Shown: positions 1 to 6,575 of the stretch, piece by piece | How the letters are laid out: every line of letters begins with the position of its first letter | Numbering within the stretch: the stretch's first letter is position 1 | Source of the DNA: Candidatus Avelusimicrobium alvi | GTDB lineage: Bacteria; Elusimicrobiota; Elusimicrobia; Elusimicrobiales; Elusimicrobiaceae | DNA: 11,994 bases | Direction of reading: 5' to 3' | Assembly (NCBI GenBank): GCA_002329395.1 | Contig: DCTQ01000026.1 | Coordinates: 596 to 12,589, forward strand | Notes under the pieces: generated by a model | The model's input: only the letters and a program-made list of their open reading frames with translations | The model's database searches: none | What the model was told of the DNA's origin: nothing | Translations under genes and position numbers: made by a program

Positions 1-849
1 ATCCGCCGCTACGGCTTCCACGGCTCTTCCGTGCTCTACACGTCCCGCCGCGCCGCCGTACTGATGGGCAAAAACGTGGACGAAGTGAACACCATCGTCT
101 GCCACATCGGCGCCGGAGCCAGCGCAACGGCCGTTAAAAACGGTCAGTGCTTGGACACCAGCATGGGCCTTACCCCTTTAGAAGGCCTGGTAATGGGCAC
201 CCGCTCGGGCGATATTGATCCTTCCATCTGCTTCCATATGATGAAAAAGCTCAATATGAGCCCCGAAGAAATGTACACCATTTTAAATAAAAAGAGCGGC
301 ATGTACGCCCTGACCGGCAACCGCTTTGCCGACCAGCGCGACGTGCGCAAAGGCGCCGCCAACGGCGACGAACTGTGCAAACTCGCCCTGGAAGTGGAAT
401 GCTACCGCATTAAAAAATACATCGGCGCGTATATGGCGGCGCTGGGCCGCTTGGACAGCATCGTCTTCACCGCCGGCGTAGGCGAACGCGCCACCAACAT
501 CCGCGAAATGATTTTACAGGGCCTGGAAAACTTCGGCATCGTACTGGACGAAGAACGCAACAACGCCGCCGACACCAACAAAGCCGAATGCCGCATCTCG
601 GCCGACCATTCCAAGGTGCAGATTTTCGTCATCCCGACCGACGAGGAAATCGTAGGCGTGCAGGATATTGTGGCCCTGCTGGCCGGAACGTACGACGTAT
701 ACACCAAGTTCCGCTACATCTTTCAGGAAAAAGATTACCGCAACAAGCTGCGCGACGCCGCCTTTATAGAAGAGGTCAAAAAGCGTCCGTTCCTGTTAAA
801 AGCGGCCATTAACCTGCCGGAGCAGCTCAAGCAGGAGTTAAAAAATTAG
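1..849 (+). CDS. ackA: Acetate kinase, C-terminal part (5' end outside window)
   Basis: Acetate kinase interconverts acetyl phosphate + ADP and acetate + ATP in the cytoplasm, the last step of acetate fermentation. The reading frame is open from base 1, so the gene begins upstream; 282 residues are visible and roughly 175 N-terminal residues should be missing. The visible part starts at the conserved RRYGFHG motif (Phe6 and His7 match the family's active-site Phe-His). It continues with the phosphate-binding loop HIGAGAS (35-41), TRSGDID (67-73, the active-site Arg region), the nucleotide loop FTAGVGER (156-163) and IPTDEE (211-216, with the catalytic-region Glu). Many family members have Asn where this one has Ala (HLGNGAS) and Arg (GIGEN). 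About 53 residues follow the usual C-terminus (229-282), ending LKQELKN. A terminator follows directly, so ackA is the last gene of its transcript. Identity is secure; the variant residues could affect nucleotide or phosphoryl-donor preference. Confidence 0.96.
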   Translation: MRRYGFHGSSVLYTSRRAAVLMGKNVDEVNTIVCHIGAGASATAVKNGQCLDTSMGLTPLEGLVMGTRSGDIDPSICFHMMKKLNMSPEEMYTILNKKSGMYALTGNRFADQRDVRKGAANGDELCKLALEVECYRIKKYIGAYMAALGRLDSIVFTAGVGERATNIREMILQGLENFGIVLDEERNNAADTNKAECRISADHSKVQIFVIPTDEEIVGVQDIVALLAGTYDVYTKFRYIFQEKDYRNKLRDAAFIEEVKKRPFLLKAAINLPEQLKQELKN

Positions 850-858
850 CCTTTGTTT

Positions 859-892
859 ACGCCCGTTTGTTTTACGCAAACGGGCGTTTTTT
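859..892 (+). terminator. Rho-independent terminator of ackA
   Basis: An 11-bp perfect stem (859-869 with 877-887) with a 7-base loop is followed by a T run at 887-892. It starts 10 bases after the ackA stop codon and separates ackA from the phosphate genes. Confidence 0.93.
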
Positions 893-904
893 AAAAATCT
901 GTAC

Positions 905-985
905 GCAGTACATGCAGTAACCCCCCGGCCGTCCGGGACTGCCGGGCCCGCAAGAAGCAAGAAGAAGATAGAGAAAATAAACTAC
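905..985 (+). promoter_or_regulatory. Leader region of the phosphate module: direct repeat, GC hairpin, purine tract
   Basis: Between the ackA terminator and the DUF47 gene there is a GCAGTA direct repeat with 9-base period (905-910, 914-919). A GC-rich inverted repeat follows (CCCGGC at 924-929 with GCCGGG at 941-946; an alternative pairing uses 933-937), then an almost pure A/G stretch (about 951-985). No T run follows the hairpin, so it is not a terminator. I could not place a convincing -35/-10 pair. These may be operator or leader-RNA elements; the function is not established. Confidence 0.3.
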
Positions 986-1001
986 ACTAACGGAGCAACA
1001 T

Positions 1002-1619
1002 ATGTTCTTACCCAAAGAAGTAAAGTTTTTTGACCTGTTTGACAAGCAAGCTGAAAATATCGTCCGCGCCGCCGAGTTTTACAAAAAACTCGTAGACAAC
1101 GGCGAATTTACGCCGGAAAACGTACGCGCCATGCACGAAATGGAACACTACGGAGACGAACTGACGCACACCACCATCAACACTTTAAACGAAACCTTCA
1201 TCACGCCTTTTGACCGCGAGGACATCCTGGCCCTGGCCAACCGCCTGGACGATATTGTGGACGGAATTTATTTAATCACCAACCGGTTCTCCCTCTACAA
1301 AATCCAGAAACCCACCGAGTTCAGCCGCAAAATGGCCGCCACGATTGAGCAAACCACCAAAGCTTTGCAAAAAGCGCTGGCTTCTTTAAGAAGCAATAAA
1401 AATATGAAAGAAACCCTGCACCAGTGCGTGGAAATCAACCGCCTGGAAAACGAGGGCGACGTACTGCGCGACGAGGCCATTTCGTCCCTGTTTGACAACG
1501 AAAAAGACGCTCTTATGGTTATCAAGCAAAAAGAACTCTACGAACTGGCGGAAACCATCACGGACTACTGCGAACACGTCGCGAATATGGTGGAATCCAT
1601 TCTGGTTAAGAACAACTAA
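1002..1619 (+). CDS. DUF47/PhoU-like phosphate transport accessory protein
   Basis: A 205-residue all-helical cytoplasmic protein of the DUF47 (PhoU-like) family, whose genes very often sit directly before a Pit phosphate transporter and are thought to regulate it. PhoU-type acidic metal-binding patterns are visible: EMEHYGDELTH (46-56), TPFDREDI followed by LDDIVDGIY (68-90), and in the second half INRLENEGDVLRDEA (145-159) and ELAETITDYCEHVANM (181-196). Length fits the family (about 200-215). The ATG follows CGGAG with suitable spacing, and the family's FLPKE-type N-terminus supports this start. The pit start codon lies 9 bases after its stop, so the two are co-transcribed and probably translationally coupled. 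The role as Pit regulator rests on family knowledge and gene order. Confidence 0.93.
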   Translation: MFLPKEVKFFDLFDKQAENIVRAAEFYKKLVDNGEFTPENVRAMHEMEHYGDELTHTTINTLNETFITPFDREDILALANRLDDIVDGIYLITNRFSLYKIQKPTEFSRKMAATIEQTTKALQKALASLRSNKNMKETLHQCVEINRLENEGDVLRDEAISSLFDNEKDALMVIKQKELYELAETITDYCEHVANMVESILVKNN

Positions 1620-1628
1620 GGCGGCGCT

Positions 1629-2678
1629 ATGCTTTGGATATTATTCTTAATCATTCTGGCGTTGTTCTTTGATTATTTAAACGGATTCCACGATGCGGCC
1701 AACTCGGTCGCCACCGTGGTGTCCACGCGCGTGCTGTCGCCCAAAGTGGCGGTGGCGTGGGCCGCGTTTTTCAACTTTGTGGCATTCTTGGTCTTTCACA
1801 CCGGCGTAGCCAAAACCATCGGCGCGGGCATTGTGGACATCCAAATTGTGGACGCCAACCTGGTATTCGGCGCGCTGATGGGCGCGTGCGTGTGGAATAT
1901 CCTCACCTGGTGGTGGGGCCTTCCGTCCAGCTCCTCCCATGCGCTGATCGGCGGCCTGATTGGGGCGGGATTTGTCAAAGGCGGCCTTGATGCGCTGGTG
2001 GCCGGCGGTATTTTGAAAACGATACTGTTCATCTTCCTGTCCCCCTTGTTGGGGTTTCTGCTCAGTATGCTGATCGGTATTGCCGTATTTAACATCTGCC
2101 GTCCGTTCAACCCCTATAAGGTGGACCACTGGTTCCGCAAAGGCCAGCTGCTCTCCGCCGCGGCGTACTCGCTGGGGCACGGCGGCAACGACGCGCAGAA
2201 AACGATGGGTATCATCAGCATGCTGCTCCTGGGCGGGCTGGCCGGCAACGAAGTGGCCCCCATCCGCGATTTCCTGCTGACCCATAACGAAATGCACGCC
2301 GTTGCGCAAGGGGCGTTTGTCGTGCCGCTTTCCATCGTGCTTTTATGCCACGGCGCGATTGCGCTGGGCACGCTTTCGGGCGGGTGGAGAATCGTTAAAA
2401 CGATGGGGCAGAAGATTACGCGCCTGCGCCCGGTGGACGGCTTCTGCGCCGAATCCGGCTCCGCCATTTCGCTCTTCATCGCTTCGGTGCTGGGCGTGCC
2501 GGTAAGCACCACGCACACCATCACGGGCGCGATTGTGGGCATCGGTTCCCTGCGCCGCCTTTCGTGCGTGCGCTGGGGCGTGGCCAACCGCATCGTCTGG
2601 GCGTGGTTTATCACCATTCCGGCGGCGGCGGTCATTTCGGCGGTAAGCTACCTGCTTAAAACGTGGCTCTTTAATTAA
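1629..2678 (+). CDS. pit: Pit-family inorganic phosphate transporter
   Basis: A low-affinity inorganic phosphate permease of the inner membrane (PiT family), normally driven by the proton gradient with metal-phosphate as substrate. The 349-residue protein is mostly hydrophobic and shows the duplicated family signatures: GFHDAAN (19-25) with PSSSSHALIGGLIG (99-112) in the first half, and GHGGNDAQKTMGII (183-196) with PVSTTHTITGAIVG (291-304) in the second half. The GGNDAQK form resembles PitA-like members that are paired with DUF47 proteins rather than eukaryotic sodium-dependent PiTs. It begins 9 bases after the DUF47 stop codon with an AAGGCGG ribosome site and is followed by a strong terminator, making a compact two-gene phosphate uptake module. 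Length is slightly short for PitA (about 500) but normal for this compact subfamily. No defects seen. Confidence 0.95.
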   Translation: MLWILFLIILALFFDYLNGFHDAANSVATVVSTRVLSPKVAVAWAAFFNFVAFLVFHTGVAKTIGAGIVDIQIVDANLVFGALMGACVWNILTWWWGLPSSSSHALIGGLIGAGFVKGGLDALVAGGILKTILFIFLSPLLGFLLSMLIGIAVFNICRPFNPYKVDHWFRKGQLLSAAAYSLGHGGNDAQKTMGIISMLLLGGLAGNEVAPIRDFLLTHNEMHAVAQGAFVVPLSIVLLCHGAIALGTLSGGWRIVKTMGQKITRLRPVDGFCAESGSAISLFIASVLGVPVSTTHTITGAIVGIGSLRRLSCVRWGVANRIVWAWFITIPAAAVISAVSYLLKTWLFN

Positions 2679-2693
2679 GCCGCGCGCTTTCTC

Positions 2694-2728
2694 ATTCCCC
2701 CGGCTTTGCGGAGCCGGGGGAATTTTTT
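2694..2728 (+). terminator. Rho-independent terminator after pit
   Basis: A 12-bp perfect stem (2694-2705 with 2712-2723), 6-base loop TTGCGG, and T run 2723-2728. It lies 15 bases after the pit stop codon. Confidence 0.93.
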
Positions 2729-2744
2729 AGTTCCCTTACGCCAT

Positions 2745-2774
2745 GAACCCCCCGGGCTGAAGCCCGGGGGGTTC
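2745..2774. repeat. GC-rich 13-bp inverted repeat without a clean T run
   Basis: Arms 2745-2757 and 2762-2774 pair perfectly around a TGAA tetraloop. On the plus strand it is followed only by the interrupted TTCTGTT, so it would be a poor terminator. It lies between two good terminators in the space between the convergent pit gene and the 2839-3801 gene. It could be a backup terminator, an mRNA 3'-end stabiliser or a dispersed palindromic element. Confidence 0.6.
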
Positions 2775-2789
2775 TGTTAAGGTATTCAT

Positions 2790-2821
2790 AAAAAACCTCC
2801 GTTTGCAAACGGAGGTTTTTT
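2790..2821. terminator. Bidirectional terminator between convergent genes
   Basis: A perfect palindrome: an A run (2790-2795), the CCTCCGTTT arm meeting AAACGGAGG around a central GC, then a T run (2816-2821). Its symmetry gives a U-tailed hairpin in both directions. It lies 18 bases beyond the stop codon of the minus-strand gene at 2839 and is most likely that gene's terminator. Confidence 0.92.
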
Positions 2822-2838
2822 ATGAAAAAGGTTTACTT

Positions 2839-3801
2839 TCAGCGCCGCGGCCGCCGGGATTTACTCCGGTAAAATTCTATAAGCTCCTGCCAATCCTGCG
2901 CCGAGGCCGAATCTTTGGCAAAGCGGGCGGCATACGATTCCAGATTCTCTACAAACAAGCCCCTCAGCACAACAAGCGATTCTATGCCGTTTGCGGCGGC
3001 TTCGTCGGCGGCCGCGCGGGCGGCTTCGCGCATCCAGTTCTTCATATCGCCGTATTGGTCTATGCGTTTCATGCGCGGACCCATAAAATGCAGCCCTTCC
3101 TGCACTTCTCTGTTCAAGACGGCCAGGTTCAATTCCCGCGGGTTTACCGGAGAAGAAAACACGCCCTGCATCAATACTTTTAAAAAGCGTACGCGGTCGG
3201 CGGAGCTTAAAAGCGGAAGGAAATTATCGCTTAAACGCTGGGCGACGGATTCCCCCAACAGCGCGCAGAATTCGGGCAGCTGGTCAAACTGCTCTGCACG
3301 CACCGCCGCGCCGAATTTGTGCCCGTATTGCAGTTTATAGGCCGCTTCGGCCTGCTCCTGCGCCATCAGCAGCTCTTTTTCCAACGCGTCTAAAAGGCGC
3401 AAGCTGAGCTTCATTCCCTCTTTAATTCGGTGGCCGAGCACCAACATCCACGCATTGAGTCCCACGATATTGCCGTCTTTCCAGCGGTTCATGGTGCGCG
3501 AAGCGTCTTTCCAGGCCGCGGTAAGAAGCGGGCGGTTCAGCTCCCCGGCTTTTAAAATGGACACCAACGGCGAATTTTCCCGCGCCGCCGCGCTAAGCGC
3601 GCGCTGAATGACCAAACGCTCTTTTCCCCGGCGCACCAGGGCTTCAATGCGCGCGTTGGACAGACGTTCCAACTGCCGCGCCGCAAGCGCCGATTGAACG
3701 GCGCCGCGCGGCGTGGCCAGCAAATGAAACGGAGGCTTCTGCGCCCAAACGGATGCGCAACAAAATACAAAAAGGAGTAAAACAGAAATAATTTTTTTCA
3801 T
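2839..3801 (-). CDS. Secreted alpha-helical protein of unknown function
   Basis: I do not recognise this 320-residue protein. A signal peptide is clear: MKK, hydrophobic stretch 5-16, and a plausible type I cleavage site after SVWA (residue 20). Cys14 and Cys15 lie inside the hydrophobic stretch without a proper lipobox, so a lipoprotein is less likely. The mature part is rich in Ala, Leu, Glu and Arg, appears almost wholly helical, has no further membrane segment, and ends in a strongly basic tail (RSKSRRPRR, 312-320). It is therefore probably periplasmic or exported. The start is supported by AGAGGA about 4 bases upstream of the ATG. It is a single-gene transcript, convergent with pit and divergent from the OsmC gene. 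GC content and codon use look like those of its neighbours, so recent transfer is not suggested. Confidence 0.8.
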   Translation of the reverse strand: MKKIISVLLLFVFCCASVWAQKPPFHLLATPRGAVQSALAARQLERLSNARIEALVRRGKERLVIQRALSAAARENSPLVSILKAGELNRPLLTAAWKDASRTMNRWKDGNIVGLNAWMLVLGHRIKEGMKLSLRLLDALEKELLMAQEQAEAAYKLQYGHKFGAAVRAEQFDQLPEFCALLGESVAQRLSDNFLPLLSSADRVRFLKVLMQGVFSSPVNPRELNLAVLNREVQEGLHFMGPRMKRIDQYGDMKNWMREAARAAADEAAANGIESLVVLRGLFVENLESYAARFAKDSASAQDWQELIEFYRSKSRRPRR

Positions 3802-3952
3802 GTGTCCTCTGGGGCTATATGATTATTCTCTCAAAAACACGCGGCGCGCACCAGGGTCTTTAGACCTATTTTCCCCCTAGAACCAACGGCCCGGGAAACC
3901 CCGGCAGAGCGGAATCTTTGCGCTTGAAAAAAGAAGACGGCGCCCTCCCCCC

Positions 3953-3980
3953 TTGATTTTTTTCAGACGGCAATTATACT
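3953..3980 (+). promoter_or_regulatory. Sigma-70-like promoter of the OsmC-family gene
   Basis: TTGATT (3953-3958) and TATACT (3975-3980) are separated by 16 bases, predicting a transcript start near 3987 and a leader of about 34 bases. AAGGAG (4007-4012) then stands 8 bases before the ATG at 4021. The 3802-4020 gap is the divergent space between the two genes; it also holds a small GGTCT-TT-AGACC palindrome (3855-3866). I saw no convincing promoter for the minus-strand gene. Confidence 0.6.
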
Positions 3981-4020
3981 GTCAGTACACCGTTATTATT
4001 CTAATCAAGGAGTAGGGGGT

Positions 4021-4407
4021 ATGAAAATCACCTTTGCAGGCAACAAAAAAGTAAAAGTACAGGTAAAAGACTTTGAGATTATGACGGACCAAAGCAAGGA
4101 ACACGGCGGGGACTCCAGCGCTCCCACGCCGATTGATTTGTTTCTGGCGTCTTTGGGCAGCTGCAGCGGGGTGTTTGTGCTGAACTTTTTAAAACAGCAT
4201 AACCTGCCGGAAACCGTGTATCTGACGCTGGAGCCGGAGTGGAACATCAGCGAATATGTGATTGACAAAATCAAAGTGTTCATCCATCTGCCGCCGGGCT
4301 TTCCGGAAAAATACGAAAACGCGCTGGTGGAAGTGGCCAAACGCTGCCTGGTGGCGCGGCACGTGAAAATCCGGCACGAGATATCCGTCGTGCGCGACCC
4401 GGAGTAA
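4021..4407 (+). CDS. OsmC/Ohr-family thiol protein (YhfA-like)
   Basis: A 128-residue cytoplasmic protein of the OsmC/Ohr superfamily, whose characterised members reduce organic or fatty-acid hydroperoxides with a pair of cysteines. Typical features: the TPIDLFLASLGSCSG segment (36-50) with the peroxidatic-type Cys48 at the start of the central helix, and the second cysteine in KRCLVARHV (107-115, Cys109). Spacing fits the two-Cys family. The 'GGDSSAPTP' stretch before the helix is also standard, while the second motif (CLVARHV) resembles the YhfA-like CPVHxxL form more than Ohr. It is monocistronic, with its own promoter, a strong AAGGAG ribosome site and a terminator right after it. In an anaerobe it would most plausibly serve oxidative-stress defence. 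The family is sure; the substrate is not known. Confidence 0.9.
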   Translation: MKITFAGNKKVKVQVKDFEIMTDQSKEHGGDSSAPTPIDLFLASLGSCSGVFVLNFLKQHNLPETVYLTLEPEWNISEYVIDKIKVFIHLPPGFPEKYENALVEVAKRCLVARHVKIRHEISVVRDPE

Positions 4408-4429
4408 AAAATTCTTTGCTTCGTTATAC

Positions 4430-4453
4430 AACGCCCGCCCGGCGGGCGTTTTT
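4430..4453 (+). terminator. Terminator of the OsmC-family gene
   Basis: AACGCCCG (4430-4437) pairs with CGGGCGTT (4443-4450) around a 5-base loop (4438-4442), followed by a T run (4449-4453). It starts 22 bases after the stop codon. Confidence 0.88.
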
Positions 4454-4464
4454 GTTGGGTACAT

Positions 4465-4495
4465 AAAAAATCCCGGGCTCACACCCGGGATTTTT
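4465..4495. terminator. Bidirectional terminator ending the nad/aminotransferase operon
   Basis: The stem TCCCGGG (4471-4477) with CCCGGGA (4484-4490) around CTCACA is flanked by an A run (4465-4470) and a T run (4491-4495), so it can act both ways. It lies 14 bases beyond the aminotransferase stop codon and is the likely end of the minus-strand operon; it also backs up the OsmC terminator. Confidence 0.9.
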
Positions 4496-4509
4496 AAAAG
4501 CGGAAGCAA

Positions 4510-5715
4510 TTACAGATTGTCTTTAATCGTCTGCGCCAGACGTTTCAGCCCTTCCACAATCTGCTCTTTGGTGGAGTAGGAGAAATTCAGGCGCATATCG
4601 TTAAACACGTTTCCGTCCGGGTAAAAATCCACCCCGGCGACATAGGCCACTTTGTTCTCCAGCGCTTTGGGCAGAAGCCGGGCGGCGTCCATATGTTTGG
4701 GAAGCGTCAGCCACAGAAAGAGCCCGCCTTCGGGCCGCGTCCAGGATACGCTTTTCGGCATATATTCCGACAGCGTTCTAAGCATCAAATCGCGCTTTTC
4801 GCGGTAGGAAGCGATAATCTGACTGACGTGGTCCAACAGCAGGCCGCGGCGCAGGTATTCGCCGGTGGCCAGCTGCAAGATGGGCGAGGAGCACAAGTCC
4901 ATCGCTTGTTTTAAAATGACGTATTTGCGGATGACTTCTTCCGGCCCGATGATGTAGCCCAGGCGGAAACCCGGCACAAACACTTTAGAGAAGGTGAACA
5001 TCGTTACCACATTGCCTTTGCCTTCGTCCAGCGCGTAGAAAGTACGCGGGGATTCGCCTTCAAAACGCACCTGGCGGTAGGGCGAATCTTCCAGAATAAA
5101 CGTTCCGTATTTTTTAACGATTTCCAAAATCTCCAGCCGGCGCTTTTCCGGGATGGTGGTGCCGGTGGGATTCTGGAAGTCGGGCACCAGGTACACGAAT
5201 TTGCACTGTTTGCCCTGACTCTTTAAACCTTCCAGTTTGGCTTCCAAATCTTCGGGCAGTACGCCGTAAGCGTCGCTTTCCGCGCCGGTAATGGCCGCGC
5301 CCGCCACCTGAAAAGCCTGCAAGGCGCCCAGGTAGGTGGGGCAGGCGGTGATGATATCGTCGCCGGGGTTTATAAACACGCGCGCCGTCATATCCAGCGC
5401 CTGCTGGGAAGCGGAAACCACCATCATTTGTTCGGATTTTACGTCAATGTTTTCCGTTTCTTTAAGCAGTTTGATTAATTCTTTTTTCAGGCAGTCCTGG
5501 CCTTCGGTCGTACCGTACTGCAGGGCTTCTTTAGGCGATTTGGTAACGACGTCGTGCATAATGTCGGCCACATCTTGGGTGGGAAACAAAGTCGGATCGG
5601 GCAGTCCCCCCGCAAAGGAAATAATTTCGGGACGGGAAATAACTTTTAAAAGTTCTCTGATGGCCGAAGCTTTGGAACGGCTGACCACCTGGGAAAACAG
5701 CTTATTATAATTCAT
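4510..5715 (-). CDS. PLP-dependent class I/II aminotransferase (LysN / KAT II-like)
   Basis: A cytoplasmic pyridoxal-phosphate aminotransferase, 401 residues, complete. Visible motifs: SFAGGLPDP (33-41, the substrate-entry segment typical of the 2-aminoadipate/kynurenine aminotransferase II group), LQYGTTEG (65-72), FQNPTG (180-185, Asn182 to the PLP ring), LEDSPY (208-213, Asp210 to the ring nitrogen, Tyr213 to its oxygen), TFSKVFVPGFRLGY (241-254, with Schiff-base Lys244), and MRLNFS (374-379, Arg375 for the substrate carboxylate). Relatives accept aromatic, branched-chain or 2-aminoadipate substrates, so the substrate cannot be assigned. It is the last gene of the minus-strand operon, 26 bases after nadC, with GGAG 6 bases before its ATG. 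No nadB or aspartate dehydrogenase gene accompanies it; an amino-donor role near aspartate/NAD metabolism is possible but speculative. A MocR-type regulator is excluded, since no DNA-binding domain is present. Confidence 0.92.
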   Translation of the reverse strand: MNYNKLFSQVVSRSKASAIRELLKVISRPEIISFAGGLPDPTLFPTQDVADIMHDVVTKSPKEALQYGTTEGQDCLKKELIKLLKETENIDVKSEQMMVVSASQQALDMTARVFINPGDDIITACPTYLGALQAFQVAGAAITGAESDAYGVLPEDLEAKLEGLKSQGKQCKFVYLVPDFQNPTGTTIPEKRRLEILEIVKKYGTFILEDSPYRQVRFEGESPRTFYALDEGKGNVVTMFTFSKVFVPGFRLGYIIGPEEVIRKYVILKQAMDLCSSPILQLATGEYLRRGLLLDHVSQIIASYREKRDLMLRTLSEYMPKSVSWTRPEGGLFLWLTLPKHMDAARLLPKALENKVAYVAGVDFYPDGNVFNDMRLNFSYSTKEQIVEGLKRLAQTIKDNL

Positions 5716-5741
5716 CTACAACTCCGTATATACAATAATGT

Positions 5742-6575
5742 TTAACTAATATATTGTACTATTTTTAAACTTAAATCTTTGGCGGGCACCGAATGCGTCA
5801 GCGCGCCCATAGAGATAACGTCCGGACGGACCCGGCAGTAGCTTTCCAAATTGTCTTTATTCACGCCGCCGGATACTTCCGCCACCGCCCGGCCCGCAAT
5901 TTCCTTGAGGCACGCGGCCACCTGGTCCGGGGTCATATTGTCCAGCATAATAATATCCGCCCCCGCCCGGAGCGCTTCTTTTACTTCGTCCAAATTCGTC
6001 GTTTCCACTTCCACTTTCGGCGTATGGCCGATGACGTCTTTAATTTTTTTGACGGCGGCGGTAATGGAGCCGGCGGCCGCGATGTGGTTGTCTTTAATCA
6101 TCACGCTGTCGGCCAGGCTGATGCGGTGGTTGCGGGCTCCGCCGGTGCGCACGGCGTATTTGTCCAGCCGGCGCAGACCGGGCTGGGTTTTGCGCGTGTC
6201 CACAATCATCACGCCGTATTTTTTGCCAACGGCCGCGTACGCGCGCGACGCGCTTGCGATGCCGCTTAAACGCTGCATAAAATTAAGCGCGGTGCGTTCG
6301 GCCTTTAAAATGGAAAGCGTGCGTCCTTCCAGCTCCAGCACTTTTTCCCCTTTTTTTACGTCGTCTCCGTCTTTTTTAAGCGGCGTGAAAATAACTTCCG
6401 GGTCCACCGCGGCGAACACTTCTTTGGCGACGGCCATCCCGCACAGCACCAAATCTTCTTTGGCCGTAACGGCGGCTTTGGCCCGGTTTTCGGGCGTAAA
6501 AATCGTATCGGAGGTAATATCCCCCAGGCTCAAATCTTCCAAGAGCGCAAGTTCTATAATTTTATCCAGTATCAT
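5742..6575 (-). CDS. nadC: Quinolinate phosphoribosyltransferase (carboxylating)
   Basis: NadC converts quinolinate and PRPP to nicotinate mononucleotide, CO2 and pyrophosphate, the entry point of de novo NAD synthesis. The 277-residue length is typical. Motifs: LLEDLSLGDITSD (11-23), ERTALNFMQRLSGIAS (93-108), DTRKTQPGLR (126-135, substrate-binding Arg/Lys cluster), RTGGARNHR (143-151), IKDNHI (160-165), VEVETTN (188-194), IIMLDNM (208-214) and EVSGGV (233-238). All expected binding residues I can place are present. Its ATG overlaps the nadA stop in an ATGA junction (4-base overlap), indicating translational coupling in the order nadA-nadC. The aminotransferase follows after 26 bases. Confidence 0.97.
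   Translation of the reverse strand: MILDKIIELALLEDLSLGDITSDTIFTPENRAKAAVTAKEDLVLCGMAVAKEVFAAVDPEVIFTPLKKDGDDVKKGEKVLELEGRTLSILKAERTALNFMQRLSGIASASRAYAAVGKKYGVMIVDTRKTQPGLRRLDKYAVRTGGARNHRISLADSVMIKDNHIAAAGSITAAVKKIKDVIGHTPKVEVETTNLDEVKEALRAGADIIMLDNMTPDQVAACLKEIAGRAVAEVSGGVNKDNLESYCRVRPDVISMGALTHSVPAKDLSLKIVQYIS

Noticed and set aside
1677..2309. Minus-strand open frame (210 codons) opposite pit
   Set aside because: Antisense to the clear Pit transporter; its His/Gln/Arg-rich translation is what a reversed membrane protein gene gives.
2803..3340. Plus-strand open frames opposite the secreted helical protein
   Set aside because: The minus-strand gene has a signal peptide, ribosome site and terminator; the plus frames have none and one begins inside a terminator.
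3855..3866. GGTCT-TT-AGACC palindrome as an operator
   Set aside because: Only 5-bp arms, not placed at a recognisable promoter; expected by chance in a gap of this size.
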